NCBI GenBank assembly: GCA_018222605.1
Contig: JAAEZZ010000010.1
Coordinates: 1 to 64,000, forward strand
Direction of reading: 5' to 3'
DNA length: 64,000 bases
Source of the DNA: Alphaproteobacteria bacterium
GTDB taxonomy: Bacteria > Pseudomonadota > Alphaproteobacteria > Caulobacterales > Hyphomonadaceae
Positions 36,238 through 45,289 of the stretch are shown here, one piece after another. The notes under the pieces are model-generated. The model searched no databases, was not told the origin of the DNA, and worked only from the letters and a program-made list of their open reading frames with translations. The position numbers were made by a program, and so were the translations under genes. Position 1 is the stretch's first letter. Every line of letters starts with the position of its first letter.

Positions 36238-36360
36238 AGCGCACCGCCATATCCGCAAGACAAATAGGCTAGTTCAACCACGCGAGAGAAACAACGGCAC
36301 GATTACACGCTGACAATCGCACCAGTTTGTCAGAGATTGGATTTCAAATTCAAGAACGCC

Positions 36361-37107
36361 CTATCGTCTGGAAAGCCCCAGACTGATGCGCCGCGCGGCA
36401 TTCATGACCGGCCCGCTCAGGGCAATGCAGTCTGCCTCGGATATCCGCTCAATTGGCGCCGAGATGGAAATGGCTGCCGCCGGATTGCCGCGGTGGTCCC
36501 GGATGACGGCACCAACGCCATTCTCGTTTGGCCAGTTGGTCTGAAACGCAGTGGCATACCCCTTCGCGCGGATTTCCTGCAGCTCTTGCCGTAATTTCTC
36601 CGGCCGGGTTTCCGTGTGGGGGCCGGTCTTGAAGAGACGCTTGGCAAGATACACCTCGCTCTCCTCTTCAGGCATGGCCGCAAGGATCGCCTTACCCAGC
36701 GATGTCGCGTGAAGCGGGCCTGGCTGCCAGAGGGGCCAAGCATGAACGACAGGATTGAGACCGTCCATCCGCTCAATCAAGGCCATGCGATAGCTGGAGC
36801 GCACAGCCAGATAGACAGACTCCCGTGTGCTCTGGCGCAACTCCTCCATAACGGGGAACGCCGCAAGACGCAGATGACTGACCGCGTAATCGGCTCGTCC
36901 CACGGCCAAACCGGCACGAAGCGTAAGAGACCATTCTGTCTTGTCAGAGCTGATCGTTTCGATCCACCCTTCTTCCGCAAGACTTTTGAGTGATCTCTGC
37001 ACGGTCGACTTTGGAAGCTCCAACCGTCTTGCAAGTTCGGAGACCCCTACAGGCTGGAGGTCTCCGACCAATTCAATCACCCGCAATGCGATGTGGAGTG
37101 ACCTCAT
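36361..37107 (-). CDS. IclR family transcriptional regulator
   Basis: A 248-residue IclR regulator: N-terminal winged helix (MRSLHIALRVIELVGDLQPVGVSELARRLELPKSTVQRSLKSLAEEGWIE) and C-terminal effector domain (RESVYLAVRSSYRMALIERMDG, LHATSLGKAILAAMPEEE, GVGAVIRDHRGNPAAAISISAP). The ATG at 37107 with AAGGGGA upstream is preferred to a TTG at 37125. It follows the exported PrpD-family gene by 47 bp on the same strand, and a 14-bp palindrome lies in that gap, so it likely controls itself and perhaps the neighbouring catabolic genes. IclR ligands are typically small carboxylic or aromatic acids. Confidence 0.88.
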   Translation of the reverse strand: MRSLHIALRVIELVGDLQPVGVSELARRLELPKSTVQRSLKSLAEEGWIETISSDKTEWSLTLRAGLAVGRADYAVSHLRLAAFPVMEELRQSTRESVYLAVRSSYRMALIERMDGLNPVVHAWPLWQPGPLHATSLGKAILAAMPEEESEVYLAKRLFKTGPHTETRPEKLRQELQEIRAKGYATAFQTNWPNENGVGAVIRDHRGNPAAAISISAPIERISEADCIALSGPVMNAARRISLGLSRR

Positions 37108-37128
37108 ACATTTCCCCTTCGGCAATCA

Positions 37129-37142
37129 TGGCAATTCTGCCA
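37129..37142. promoter_or_regulatory. palindrome upstream of the IclR gene
   Basis: TGGCA-ATTC-TGCCA, a perfect 5+4+5 palindrome 22 bp before the IclR start, in the short gap after the PrpD-family gene. Possible autoregulatory operator; no T run follows, so it is not a terminator. Confidence 0.35.
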
Positions 37143-37154
37143 GAGAGCCTTTTA

Positions 37155-38720
37155 TCAGCTGCCCGAAACCATCTGAACCAAATCAGCGGCTGATTGCAAC
37201 TGCTCAATGTTGCGCGTCGCATCGACCACATCCTTGGCGCGGGCTTTGCCGAGAGCCGGCTCCATCAGCTCCAGCGCTTTGGCTTCGACATCCGCACGCG
37301 ACATTGGGTGAGAGGGGAAGCCCCGCACCCATGGGACATATTGCTCATGCGTTCCGGTTTTAGTGTCATTAATGGTCACCCGCGCGGATTCCGTACGCTC
37401 CTCGCCCGTACCGGATTCCTGCGCCGGATCATGTGCAATCTCAACACGCTTCATCAGTTCATGAACCTGCGTATCATTCAGGAAACGCTCGCGCGACTGA
37501 GCCGCCACGAAATCAAGCTTGCCATCGATCACGATGATCGAGGCGAGATAGCGCAGATTCAGGGCTGGCATCTCAGCATCCCGGAAAGCCTGCCAGCGCC
37601 CCGGCATTTCAATACGGATGCTTTCCATCGTCGCCGCGTTTGTATGTTTCTGAAGCTCCAATAGGGCCTGCACAGCCGGCTGCGTTGGCCCGCCAACCGG
37701 GTATCTCTTATAGGCCGTAAGCGGAAGTTCCGAACGTGTATCCAGATCCTCGATGAGGTATTTCGGTTTGCGGTCACCGCCCCGGAAAACACCCTGGTTC
37801 ATATATCCATCCGCATTGTCGAAACTGTCGCGGACACCGCGAAACCCGGCTTCGACCAGCAAGGCTGCCTCAACGCCATTGCGCGCGCCTACACCTGCAA
37901 ACACAAAGGATTTTTCAATATGCTCAACATCCAGCAACCATTGCCAGGAGCCGGATGCCTGCTGAGCAGCATAAGACATGACATTGGCAATCTGATCAGC
38001 GCTGAGCCCCAACATGGCCCCGGCTGTTGCAGCAGCGCCAAAACATGGCCCGATACCATGATTGGCGATGCCGGAGTAATAAAGGTTTCCAATGCCGAGC
38101 GCTTTCGGCATGCGGCCGCTCAACTCATACCCTGCGATACAGGCATGCAGAACATCCTTACCCGAATTTCCGCGATTTTCGGCCAGGGCAAATGCCGTGC
38201 TGACAACAGCCGGCCCAGGCTGAACAAAGGCAGAAGGAATGAAATCATTGATTTCAGCGCCATGTGCAATCATCGCGCCCGCGAACACAGCATCCACAAT
38301 GCCGGCACGCTCCTTTGTCGCCAGGACAGTCGCCGCGTTTGATGCATCCCCGGATTTGAATTGCGCGTATTTCCGGGCAAGCACCGCAGGCTCCAGATCA
38401 CGGCACGCGACAGCAGAGGCCAGAGTATCCAGAATGTGGCGCTTTCCCAGCTCCAGGAATTCCGGCTTGATTTCCGCGCTCCGGATACCCGCAATATAGG
38501 CACTGGTCGTCGGTGTAAGGTTCAGGTCCGTAATCGGCTGTGGCTTGTCATCTTTTTTCGTCTTGGTTTTTTCCTGAGCCTCTTCGGCATGAGCCGAACC
38601 GGCGGTCGTTGCGCAAGCCGTGAGAGCAACCGAAGCGCCGGCAAGCCCTACGCCAAACATGTCGCGTCGCGTAAGCGCTTCTTTCTGGGTGTTATCCTTG
38701 TCTGCTGTCTGGCGTGTCAT
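37155..38720 (-). CDS. Tat-exported MmgE/PrpD-family protein
   Basis: A 521-residue member of the MmgE/PrpD (2-methylcitrate dehydratase/cis-aconitate decarboxylase) fold: LNLTPTTSAYIAGIRSAEIKPEFLELGKRHILDTLASAVACR, GAMIAHGAEINDFIPSAF, CIAGYELSGRMPKALG, RYPVGGPTQPAVQALLEL. It has a twin-arginine signal (LTRRDMFGVGLAGASVALTACATTAG) with a lipobox-like cysteine, so it should be exported and perhaps lipidated. Family members are usually cytoplasmic and dehydrate or decarboxylate tricarboxylates. AGGAAAGGA precedes the ATG at 38720 by 6 nt. It lies beside an IclR gene and a large TonB receptor, suggesting periplasmic processing of an imported acid. Confidence 0.87.
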   Translation of the reverse strand: MTRQTADKDNTQKEALTRRDMFGVGLAGASVALTACATTAGSAHAEEAQEKTKTKKDDKPQPITDLNLTPTTSAYIAGIRSAEIKPEFLELGKRHILDTLASAVACRDLEPAVLARKYAQFKSGDASNAATVLATKERAGIVDAVFAGAMIAHGAEINDFIPSAFVQPGPAVVSTAFALAENRGNSGKDVLHACIAGYELSGRMPKALGIGNLYYSGIANHGIGPCFGAAATAGAMLGLSADQIANVMSYAAQQASGSWQWLLDVEHIEKSFVFAGVGARNGVEAALLVEAGFRGVRDSFDNADGYMNQGVFRGGDRKPKYLIEDLDTRSELPLTAYKRYPVGGPTQPAVQALLELQKHTNAATMESIRIEMPGRWQAFRDAEMPALNLRYLASIIVIDGKLDFVAAQSRERFLNDTQVHELMKRVEIAHDPAQESGTGEERTESARVTINDTKTGTHEQYVPWVRGFPSHPMSRADVEAKALELMEPALGKARAKDVVDATRNIEQLQSAADLVQMVSGS

Positions 38721-38820
38721 GATCCGTCCTTTCCTGTCGCCACCTGAGGGCAGCTTCTTATTGTCTGGTTTAACTTCCAATCTTAAGGGCAAAGTTTCTG
38801 GGAGGAGAACGCCCTTCCTC

Positions 38821-38857
38821 AAAAAAAGTCGCCAGCCCCCCGGAAAGAGGTGCTGGC
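38821..38857 (-). terminator. rho-independent terminator of the TonB receptor
   Basis: Read leftward, a GCCAGC/GCTGGC stem is followed by GAC and seven T residues, starting 11 bp after the receptor stop. It separates the receptor transcript from the PrpD-family gene. Confidence 0.8.
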
Positions 38858-38867
38858 AGTAGGGAGG

Positions 38868-41825
38868 TTAGAAGTGGTGTTTGAACGCGATGTAGTAGCG
38901 TTTCTGCAGGAGGTCGTAGAGTGCAAGATCCGTATAGGCATCACCTACCCATTCCGGCGGCTCTTCATCAAACATATTCTGGATACCGGCCCGCAGGCTG
39001 AGGCCGTCCGTGACCTGCCATTCTGCACCAAGGTCGAAATACTGGCGAGACGCCACACCCGGGCGGGTCTTTGTCTCAAGACCAACATCTGATGCGTGGG
39101 TCATGGAATCATACCACCGATGACCCAGCGTAACGTTCACATCGCCGATACTGTAGCGCGCCGTGAGAGACGTTTTCCACTCCGGGTGGCTGATGGCCGT
39201 CGAGTCGATCGTGCCATTACCGATGGTGCCCGCAAAATCCAGAAACGGGGCGCCTTCAACGTTCTGAAGTTTATACTCCAGCGTATTCGACGCGACGAAA
39301 TTGATACCCAAGGTACCAATCTTGCCTACACCAAGATCTTCCAGATCCAGCAGGATATCTGTCTGGATATCCAGACCGGACACTTCATATGCGGCAAGAT
39401 TTACAGTCGGCTGCAATTGACTGGAGATACCACCGCTGCTGTCACGCGTCGTCAGGCTACAGAAATAATTGTTCGGATCGTAATTCGGGTTTGAGCTACC
39501 ATCCGTATTGAAGCAGCGCGCGAGCCCTTCTGCGGCCGTGATGGTACCGATCGCATCTTCTACACTGATGTCATAATAGTCGACAGACAGGGAAAAGTTG
39601 GAAACCGTCAGAATAGACAGCTTCGGCTGCCAGACAAAACCCGCCGTGTAAGTGTCGGCAGTTTCTTCCTCAAGATTGAGGTTCCCCGAATTTACGCCCG
39701 CAACAGAGGTGCCCACGAATTCCAGCAGGTCCAGAACATTGGCGGGTACGCCCTGCGCGAGGCAGAGGGACTCAACCTGCGCCGCATTCGGATTGCTTGG
39801 GTCACGATAGACAGAGTTGACGCTGCATGGGTCACCGCCGCCGCTTGCGACAGAGCCAATGGTGGAAGACGACCGCTCGGGCGGCGCATAAAGTTCACCC
39901 AGGCTGGGCGCACGGATGGCACGCTGATATCCACCCCGGAAGCGGAGATCTGGCGTGATCACCCAATCCGCATTGGCTTTATAGGTGTTGACGCTACCAA
40001 TGACATTATAGTCTGAGATACGGTAGGCCAGGCTCAGATTGAATTCCTCGATCGTCGGCAGGTCTCGCAGGACGGGCACGAAGGCCTCACCATAAAGTTC
40101 GTAAACATCATAGCTGCCAGAGGTCGGGCCTGTCGGCTGAACCGGCCAGACTTCGCTGCGCTCGCGCTCTCCCGCAGGTGTGTAGTCATAGGTTTGGCGG
40201 CGATAGCCCATACCGGCCGCGAAGCGTACCTCACCTGCAGGCAGTTCAAACAGGCCACCCTGCATAGAGGCTTCCAGGATGTTCTGCGTGAATTCCGTGG
40301 TCTCGCTCAGATTACGATTGAGGTAATCAAAGCATACTTCCTGCCCGGGCTGCTGCTCAAGAATTTCTGCCGCAAACGGATTGAACCCGCCTTCACAAAT
40401 GGACGCACCGCCATCGGGCGCGTTGACGAGCGTGTTCCAGGCATCAATGTCGATCCAGCCGGAAGACTCTTCGCCTGTTTTGGTGGTGCCGTACATGCCA
40501 TAGGCATCCCAGGTCCAATCCTTGAAGCCGAAATCTCCACGGAAGCCTGCCGTGAATGAATTCAGGTCGTTGGAGAAGTCATACCGGCTGACACCCACAC
40601 GGCTGGTGCTGAAGATGAAATTCATCGGCGCCGTCGGATCAGGACGCGATGCCAGGATCGCGGCAAGGTCATCGGAGATGAACGGATTGGTGACCGGGAT
40701 CTGCGCGGCGGGCTCGCCCGAGCCCGCACTCCAGCCATCCCGGCTGTAGGCTGAGCTGTACTCAACATGGTTGAATTGCATGTAAGCCTCAACCGAGTCC
40801 GTGACGTCATAGCTTGCATTGAAGAAAGCCGAATATCTTTCGACCGGAATCTGCAACGGGAAGGTCGTGCCGATTGGCACACCCACACGTCCGCCGGAAA
40901 CCACATATGGCGATCCATCCGGATACCTAAGGTTCATGACAGGTGATGTCGTTGTGAAGACCGTGCCGTCTTCATTCAGGGCAAACCGCGCATTTTGGTT
41001 GGGGCCGCTTTCTTCGCCATACCTGGTAAAAATACCATCCAGTACAGCCTGATCCGGTAAATTTCCGGCATCTGCCAGCATGTAGCCACCACGCAGCGCG
41101 CTTGCCACACCAGCACCCTCAAAGAATGGGCGGCTATCACGCGGCATGGTTGCGCGATCATAATAGGAGAAGGAGGCAATGAAGTGGCCGCGATCATTAT
41201 CAAACTTCTGGCCCATCGTGGCGGAGATCGAAACGGTCTCGCCATCGTCGCGGCTGGTGATGCCGTATTGGGCATCGACTTCAAAGCCTTCGAAATCCTT
41301 GTCGAGAATGAAGTTAATCACCCCCGCAATCGCGTCCGAACCATAAACAGCCGACGCACCACCCGTGATCACTTCAACATTCTTGATAAGGGAGGGTGAG
41401 ACAGTGTTCAGGTCAATCGCACCGAGAGAGTCCGATGGCTGCATACGACGACCATCCATCAGAACGAGCGTACGCTGAATACCCAGACCGCGCAGATTGG
41501 CATTGTTGCGGCCCTGCGCCGTCGCACGCGAACTGGCGCCCGTATTGCTGGCTGCGAATTGCGGCATCTGGTTAAATGTGGCGTCCAGGGTGGAAGGCCC
41601 GCGAGCATCAATCATGTCATCGCTGAGTGTCATGATCGGGCTTTCAGCCACATAATCGCTGCGCGTGATGCGAGACCCCGTTACGACGATCTGCTGTTGG
41701 CGCATCTCATTTTCTACGTCGTCGGAGGAAGCCACCTGCTCAGGGGCATCCGCCTCCTGGCCCATGGCGATGGGTGAAAACACAAATGCGAGCGCAGATG
41801 CGCCGCAAAGCACAGAAAACTTCAT
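38868..41825 (-). CDS. large TonB-dependent receptor
   Basis: A 985-residue receptor with signal peptide (MKFSVLCGASALAFVFSPIAMG). A plug carries QQIVVTGSRITRSDYVAESPIMTLSDDMIDARGP, NLRGLGIQRTLVLMDGRRM and VEVITGGASAVYGSDAIAGVINFILDKDFEGFEVD; the barrel ends FKHHF. It is of the same broad type as the receptors at 23856 and 50402, a group often tied to peptides or other organic substrates. The start at 41825 has an AGGTC-type site close by. It is followed by its own terminator and preceded by a 321-bp promoter region, so it is transcribed alone. Neighbours are an exported PrpD-like protein and an exported esterase. Confidence 0.92.
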   Translation of the reverse strand: MKFSVLCGASALAFVFSPIAMGQEADAPEQVASSDDVENEMRQQQIVVTGSRITRSDYVAESPIMTLSDDMIDARGPSTLDATFNQMPQFAASNTGASSRATAQGRNNANLRGLGIQRTLVLMDGRRMQPSDSLGAIDLNTVSPSLIKNVEVITGGASAVYGSDAIAGVINFILDKDFEGFEVDAQYGITSRDDGETVSISATMGQKFDNDRGHFIASFSYYDRATMPRDSRPFFEGAGVASALRGGYMLADAGNLPDQAVLDGIFTRYGEESGPNQNARFALNEDGTVFTTTSPVMNLRYPDGSPYVVSGGRVGVPIGTTFPLQIPVERYSAFFNASYDVTDSVEAYMQFNHVEYSSAYSRDGWSAGSGEPAAQIPVTNPFISDDLAAILASRPDPTAPMNFIFSTSRVGVSRYDFSNDLNSFTAGFRGDFGFKDWTWDAYGMYGTTKTGEESSGWIDIDAWNTLVNAPDGGASICEGGFNPFAAEILEQQPGQEVCFDYLNRNLSETTEFTQNILEASMQGGLFELPAGEVRFAAGMGYRRQTYDYTPAGERERSEVWPVQPTGPTSGSYDVYELYGEAFVPVLRDLPTIEEFNLSLAYRISDYNVIGSVNTYKANADWVITPDLRFRGGYQRAIRAPSLGELYAPPERSSSTIGSVASGGGDPCSVNSVYRDPSNPNAAQVESLCLAQGVPANVLDLLEFVGTSVAGVNSGNLNLEEETADTYTAGFVWQPKLSILTVSNFSLSVDYYDISVEDAIGTITAAEGLARCFNTDGSSNPNYDPNNYFCSLTTRDSSGGISSQLQPTVNLAAYEVSGLDIQTDILLDLEDLGVGKIGTLGINFVASNTLEYKLQNVEGAPFLDFAGTIGNGTIDSTAISHPEWKTSLTARYSIGDVNVTLGHRWYDSMTHASDVGLETKTRPGVASRQYFDLGAEWQVTDGLSLRAGIQNMFDEEPPEWVGDAYTDLALYDLLQKRYYIAFKHHF

Positions 41826-42146
41826 GGTGACCTCCCAGGTATTTTTACTTGTGCCATTACACGGCACATCATGCCATTTATAATCTTGAGCGAAGTTCAG
41901 TTGTCAAGCATTTCACGTGCGACAGAAAAAACGCTCAATTATACAGGTCTATAGACAGGGGCAGACAAACACATTCTGTCTCATACCCCGTTTTCACTTT
42001 GCTCTCTCGCGACAGGCTTGGGACGCGACTCATCCCTCAAATCAAAGAAAACTTGCCTCTGGCGGGAGATGATTCATGCTGCCCTGTACAAGGAAACACA
42101 TGCAGGCGATGAGCCCTGCTCACGCGCTCACCGCCCCCGAAAACCT
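41826..42146 (-). promoter_or_regulatory. receptor promoter region
   Basis: 321 bp without a gene, between the receptor start and the end of the esterase gene. It contains two symmetric sequences: TGTGCC-N7-GGCACA (41850-41868), which would lie in the 5' leader, and the perfect palindrome GTCTATAGAC (41947-41956). Neither is assigned to a regulator. Confidence 0.4.
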
Positions 42147-43748
42147 CTATCGCCGGTGCAAAGCAATGCCCTGTAATTGCTGGGACTCATATCTGGACAT
42201 GAACTCCCGCTCCGCCTTGTGCGGATCACTCTCGAGATGAGGCGGAACGTCAAACATCATGGTGTAGCGATCTTCCAGATCAAATGGCTTCCAAGCCGGC
42301 AGAGTCAGATTGTTCGGGTTGCCATCATGCGCAAAGGAAATCCACGCATTCGCCATGGCATCCACCATGGCCCGGGTCTCTTCCGTTTCCGGCCCGGTGA
42401 TATGCGGCACCGTATCGACATTGTCGAACACGAAAGGAAGGTCCAGCGAGTGCTGACTGACACGGCGGCCACCCTCCACAGGCTGTCGCCACATCAGACG
42501 GTAGACATAAGTGCTTCCTGCCCCGCCTGCGCGTACACGAGCCTCGGCCAGAATGGTCTGGTCGCGTACGTAGCCTCGCGCCGAAGCTATCGTGAAGAAA
42601 ACTTCTGATGCGTTCGCCTCCGGACGCGAGGCCTGGAAAACCTCAAAGGCTTCCTTGATGTCCTCTTCCGGCAGGAACATTTTCAATGCGTCCATAGCCT
42701 GAGCCTTGTCCATGTCGAAGATGCCTGGCCGCCGCCCAAGCTGGTTTGTCAGTTCGGTACGCGTTGTGCCGACAATCAACGGCAAATGGCTGGAGCGCCT
42801 GGGGGCATCCGGATAGAAAGGGTGCTGTTCAAAGCATGCGCCATCCAGAACCGGCGAGAACCGGTTACGCATACGATTGCGCACTTTCAGCTGCGCGGCC
42901 GTCAGCTCTGCAACTGGCAAGGTCTGCAGCTTGATGGCGTCCTCTGGCGCAATCTGCAGCTCTTTCAGCAATTCATACGTCAGCTCATTGGCCATTTCCT
43001 GTGGCTGCACCGCGATGTGAGAGCCCGACTGGATTGCCCCCTTATGGAACAATCCTTCAGCATCTTCGCCAGTATAACAGAGGCTGACCTTCCGTCCGCC
43101 CCCTGACTGGCCGTAGATCATAATATTGTCAGGATCACCACCAAACCTGGAAATGTTGCTGCGTACCCAGTCCATAGCGGCCACTAGGTCAAGGTACCCC
43201 ACATTGCCCGAACGCGCGAAATCCTCTCCCAACACATCGGCCAGATAGCAATGGCCAAAGACGTTAAGACGGTGATTGATGGTTGCGACCACCACATCGC
43301 CACGCTTGGCAATATTTGTTCCATCATAGATATCGATTGAGCCTGCCCCGGCCTCAAATCCGCCCCCGTGGAACCACAACATGACCGGGCGTTTCGCGTT
43401 ATCTGCGGCAGGGGTCCATACATTGATCCGCAAGCAGTCATCACTCATCGCCTCGGCACCGGCCAGGAATGTATCCTGCTGCGGGGACTGGTCCCCGAAC
43501 TCATAAGCGTCCCGCACTCCGGGCCAGGCAGTGGGCGTTTGCGGCGGCATGAAACGGTTACGGCCTGCAGTGGATTCCCCGTAGCGCATCCCCCGGAACA
43601 CCATGACTCCATTCTGTGACAGACCTCGATATTTCCCCTGCGCCGTCTCTACAACCAGGGGGGAGAAATTCACAGTAGACTGATGTGTGGCACAGGCTGA
43701 AAGGGCTGCCGCACCCGTCATGATCAGGTGACGTCTATTGATAAGCAT
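42147..43748 (-). CDS. exported type-B carboxylesterase lipoprotein
   Basis: A 533-residue carboxylesterase related to the one at 21986. A short signal (MLINRRHLIMTGAAALSACATHQ) contains RR and a lipobox-like SAC, so it is probably Tat-exported and lipidated. Motifs: VFRGMRYGEST, DDCLRINVWTP, oxyanion hole FHGGGFEAGAG, elbow GQSGGG with S215, acid in GTTRTELTN and His in SQHSLDLPF. GGGAGG lies 6 nt before the ATG at 43748. The 27-bp element shared with the other esterase lies 60-86 bp upstream. Likely substrate: an ester taken up by the neighbouring TonB receptor; inferred. Confidence 0.91.
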   Translation of the reverse strand: MLINRRHLIMTGAAALSACATHQSTVNFSPLVVETAQGKYRGLSQNGVMVFRGMRYGESTAGRNRFMPPQTPTAWPGVRDAYEFGDQSPQQDTFLAGAEAMSDDCLRINVWTPAADNAKRPVMLWFHGGGFEAGAGSIDIYDGTNIAKRGDVVVATINHRLNVFGHCYLADVLGEDFARSGNVGYLDLVAAMDWVRSNISRFGGDPDNIMIYGQSGGGRKVSLCYTGEDAEGLFHKGAIQSGSHIAVQPQEMANELTYELLKELQIAPEDAIKLQTLPVAELTAAQLKVRNRMRNRFSPVLDGACFEQHPFYPDAPRRSSHLPLIVGTTRTELTNQLGRRPGIFDMDKAQAMDALKMFLPEEDIKEAFEVFQASRPEANASEVFFTIASARGYVRDQTILAEARVRAGGAGSTYVYRLMWRQPVEGGRRVSQHSLDLPFVFDNVDTVPHITGPETEETRAMVDAMANAWISFAHDGNPNNLTLPAWKPFDLEDRYTMMFDVPPHLESDPHKAEREFMSRYESQQLQGIALHRR

Positions 43749-43807
43749 TTTGTTCCTCCCAGAATCTTGTTCTTCAAATCTGGGAGGACGTTGTAAGGGG
43801 AAACACA

Positions 43808-43834
43808 TTTCCAGTCTATCTGGACTTTATTTTT
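43808..43834. promoter_or_regulatory. shared 27-bp element, copy 2 (esterase promoter)
   Basis: Contains AGTCTATCTGGACT (43813-43826), then TTATTTTT. It matches 21779-21805 at 26 of 27 positions and lies 65 bp before the esterase start counted from the palindrome edge. Read leftward it includes TAGACT followed 17 nt later by TACAAC, so it may overlap a -35 box as well as being an operator. Confidence 0.65.
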
Positions 43835-43906
43835 CGCCTTCAAGTTTTTCGTAGAGCATATCCCTTTCCTGCCGCCATCTCACAGATTTTTACAATAAAA
43901 ACAGTT

Positions 43907-45163
43907 TTATTCCGTGGGTGCTGCACGATAAACATCTTCGTCGATTTCTTTTTCCCATTTCGCCACCACAGTCGCGACACTCAAATCCCCCGTAATGTTC
44001 ACGACGGTCCGTGTCATATCCAGAATGCGGTCAAAAGGAAGAATGAAGCCGACCACAAGCGCCGTCTGCTCCGGGCTCATACCAATTGTTTCCAGCACAG
44101 CCGCCAGCAGGAACAGAGAGGCCGAAGGCACAGACGCCGTACCCACGGAGACAAGCGTCGTGGTCAGGCCGATCAGGAAATAGTCTGACAAGTCTAGCGG
44201 AATGCCAAAGGCCTGAGCGGCAAAAATGGTAACGACCCCGACATAAAGTGCCGTGCCGTCCATGTTGATCGTCGCCCCAAGGGGCAGTACGGAAGATGCC
44301 ACGGCCGGCTGTATCCCCAGATTATGCTCTGCCGCGGATAGGGTGGCAGGCAAGGTTGCAGAACTGGAGGACGTCGAGAAAGCGACCAACTGCGCTTCGC
44401 GCGCTCCACGCATGAAGGGCATCACAGGCAGACGCGCGAGGAATTTCACCAGGAAGGCTTGCGTCAGGGCAATCTGCAAGGCACACCCCAAGACAACTAC
44501 AAGGGCAAGAAAGAACAGGTAGATAAAAGTTTGCGGGCCATTCGTTCCCATGACGACGGCAATAAGGGCAAACACACCGAAGGGCGCAAACTCCATCACA
44601 ATACCTGTTATGCTCAGCATAAGGTCTGATCCGGCCTGAAAGGCATCCGCCAGGATCTCTCCCTTGTCTCCGATCAGCAACAAGCCCGTACCGGTAAGCA
44701 ACGCAAAGAAAATGATTGCTAGAAGGTCTGCCTGCGCAAAGGCCTCAAACGGGTTCACAGGCACAATCGCCAGCAGCCGTTCTTTCAACGCGATAGGTTC
44801 CTGCAACTCGGCTGGGGCTGCGCCAGACAGGTCAATCCCGGCCCCAGGGTGAATGAGCACGGCCAGGACAAGCCCGATTGTGATCGCGGCCACAGTAGTA
44901 ATCATGTAAAGCGCAATCGCGCGCCCACCGATGGAGCCGAGGCGTTTGGGATCGTGCATGGAGACAACGCCGGACACCAGAGTCACAAAGACCAGAGGCA
45001 CGATCAGCATCTTGATGAGACGGACAAACAACTCCCCGATCCAGGCAATGCCCTGAATGGACTCACCTACCAGACCGCCCACAAGCGCCCCCAGCACTAG
45101 CGCGATCAGGATACGCTTCCACAACACCATATCAAACCAGAAAGATATCGCTTTACCCATCAT
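43907..45163 (-). CDS. dicarboxylate/glutamate:cation symporter (DAACS family)
   Basis: A 418-residue inner-membrane carrier of the GltP/DctA family. Eight membrane helices are expected, with the serine-rich re-entrant loop AFSTSSSSATLPATL and the NMDGT motif in GATINMDGTALYVGV that binds Na+ and substrate. A final conserved stretch reads FDRILDMTRTVVNITGDL. It imports glutamate, aspartate or C4-dicarboxylates with Na+ or H+. AAGGAG lies 6 nt before the ATG. It is downstream of the D-glutamate gene set, separated from it by a strong terminator; glutamate is therefore the most likely substrate, an inference. Confidence 0.92.
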   Translation of the reverse strand: MMGKAISFWFDMVLWKRILIALVLGALVGGLVGESIQGIAWIGELFVRLIKMLIVPLVFVTLVSGVVSMHDPKRLGSIGGRAIALYMITTVAAITIGLVLAVLIHPGAGIDLSGAAPAELQEPIALKERLLAIVPVNPFEAFAQADLLAIIFFALLTGTGLLLIGDKGEILADAFQAGSDLMLSITGIVMEFAPFGVFALIAVVMGTNGPQTFIYLFFLALVVVLGCALQIALTQAFLVKFLARLPVMPFMRGAREAQLVAFSTSSSSATLPATLSAAEHNLGIQPAVASSVLPLGATINMDGTALYVGVVTIFAAQAFGIPLDLSDYFLIGLTTTLVSVGTASVPSASLFLLAAVLETIGMSPEQTALVVGFILPFDRILDMTRTVVNITGDLSVATVVAKWEKEIDEDVYRAAPTE

Positions 45164-45242
45164 AGGGGGCTCCTTTTGAAGTGAATGGAAGGAAACTTGA
45201 CCGCAACACAAAGAGTCATAAAAGGCGTGCACGGAAAAAATG

Positions 45243-45279
45243 AAAGGCCCTCAATCACGTATGTAATTGAGGGCCTTTT
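45243..45279. terminator. bidirectional-type terminator hairpin
   Basis: AAAGGCCCTCAAT and ATTGAGGGCCTTT form a perfect 13-bp stem around a 10-nt loop. It lies 11 bp after the deacylase stop. T-rich sequence follows on both strands, so it can stop leftward transcripts before the symporter gene. Confidence 0.85.
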
Positions 45280-45289
45280 GTCAGAAAAT

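Noticed and set aside
41947-41956. GTCTATAGAC palindrome as a member of the esterase regulon
   Set aside because: Its centre is four bases shorter than the AGTC-N6-GACT core and it lies 122 bp from the start, so it was not grouped with the 27-bp element.
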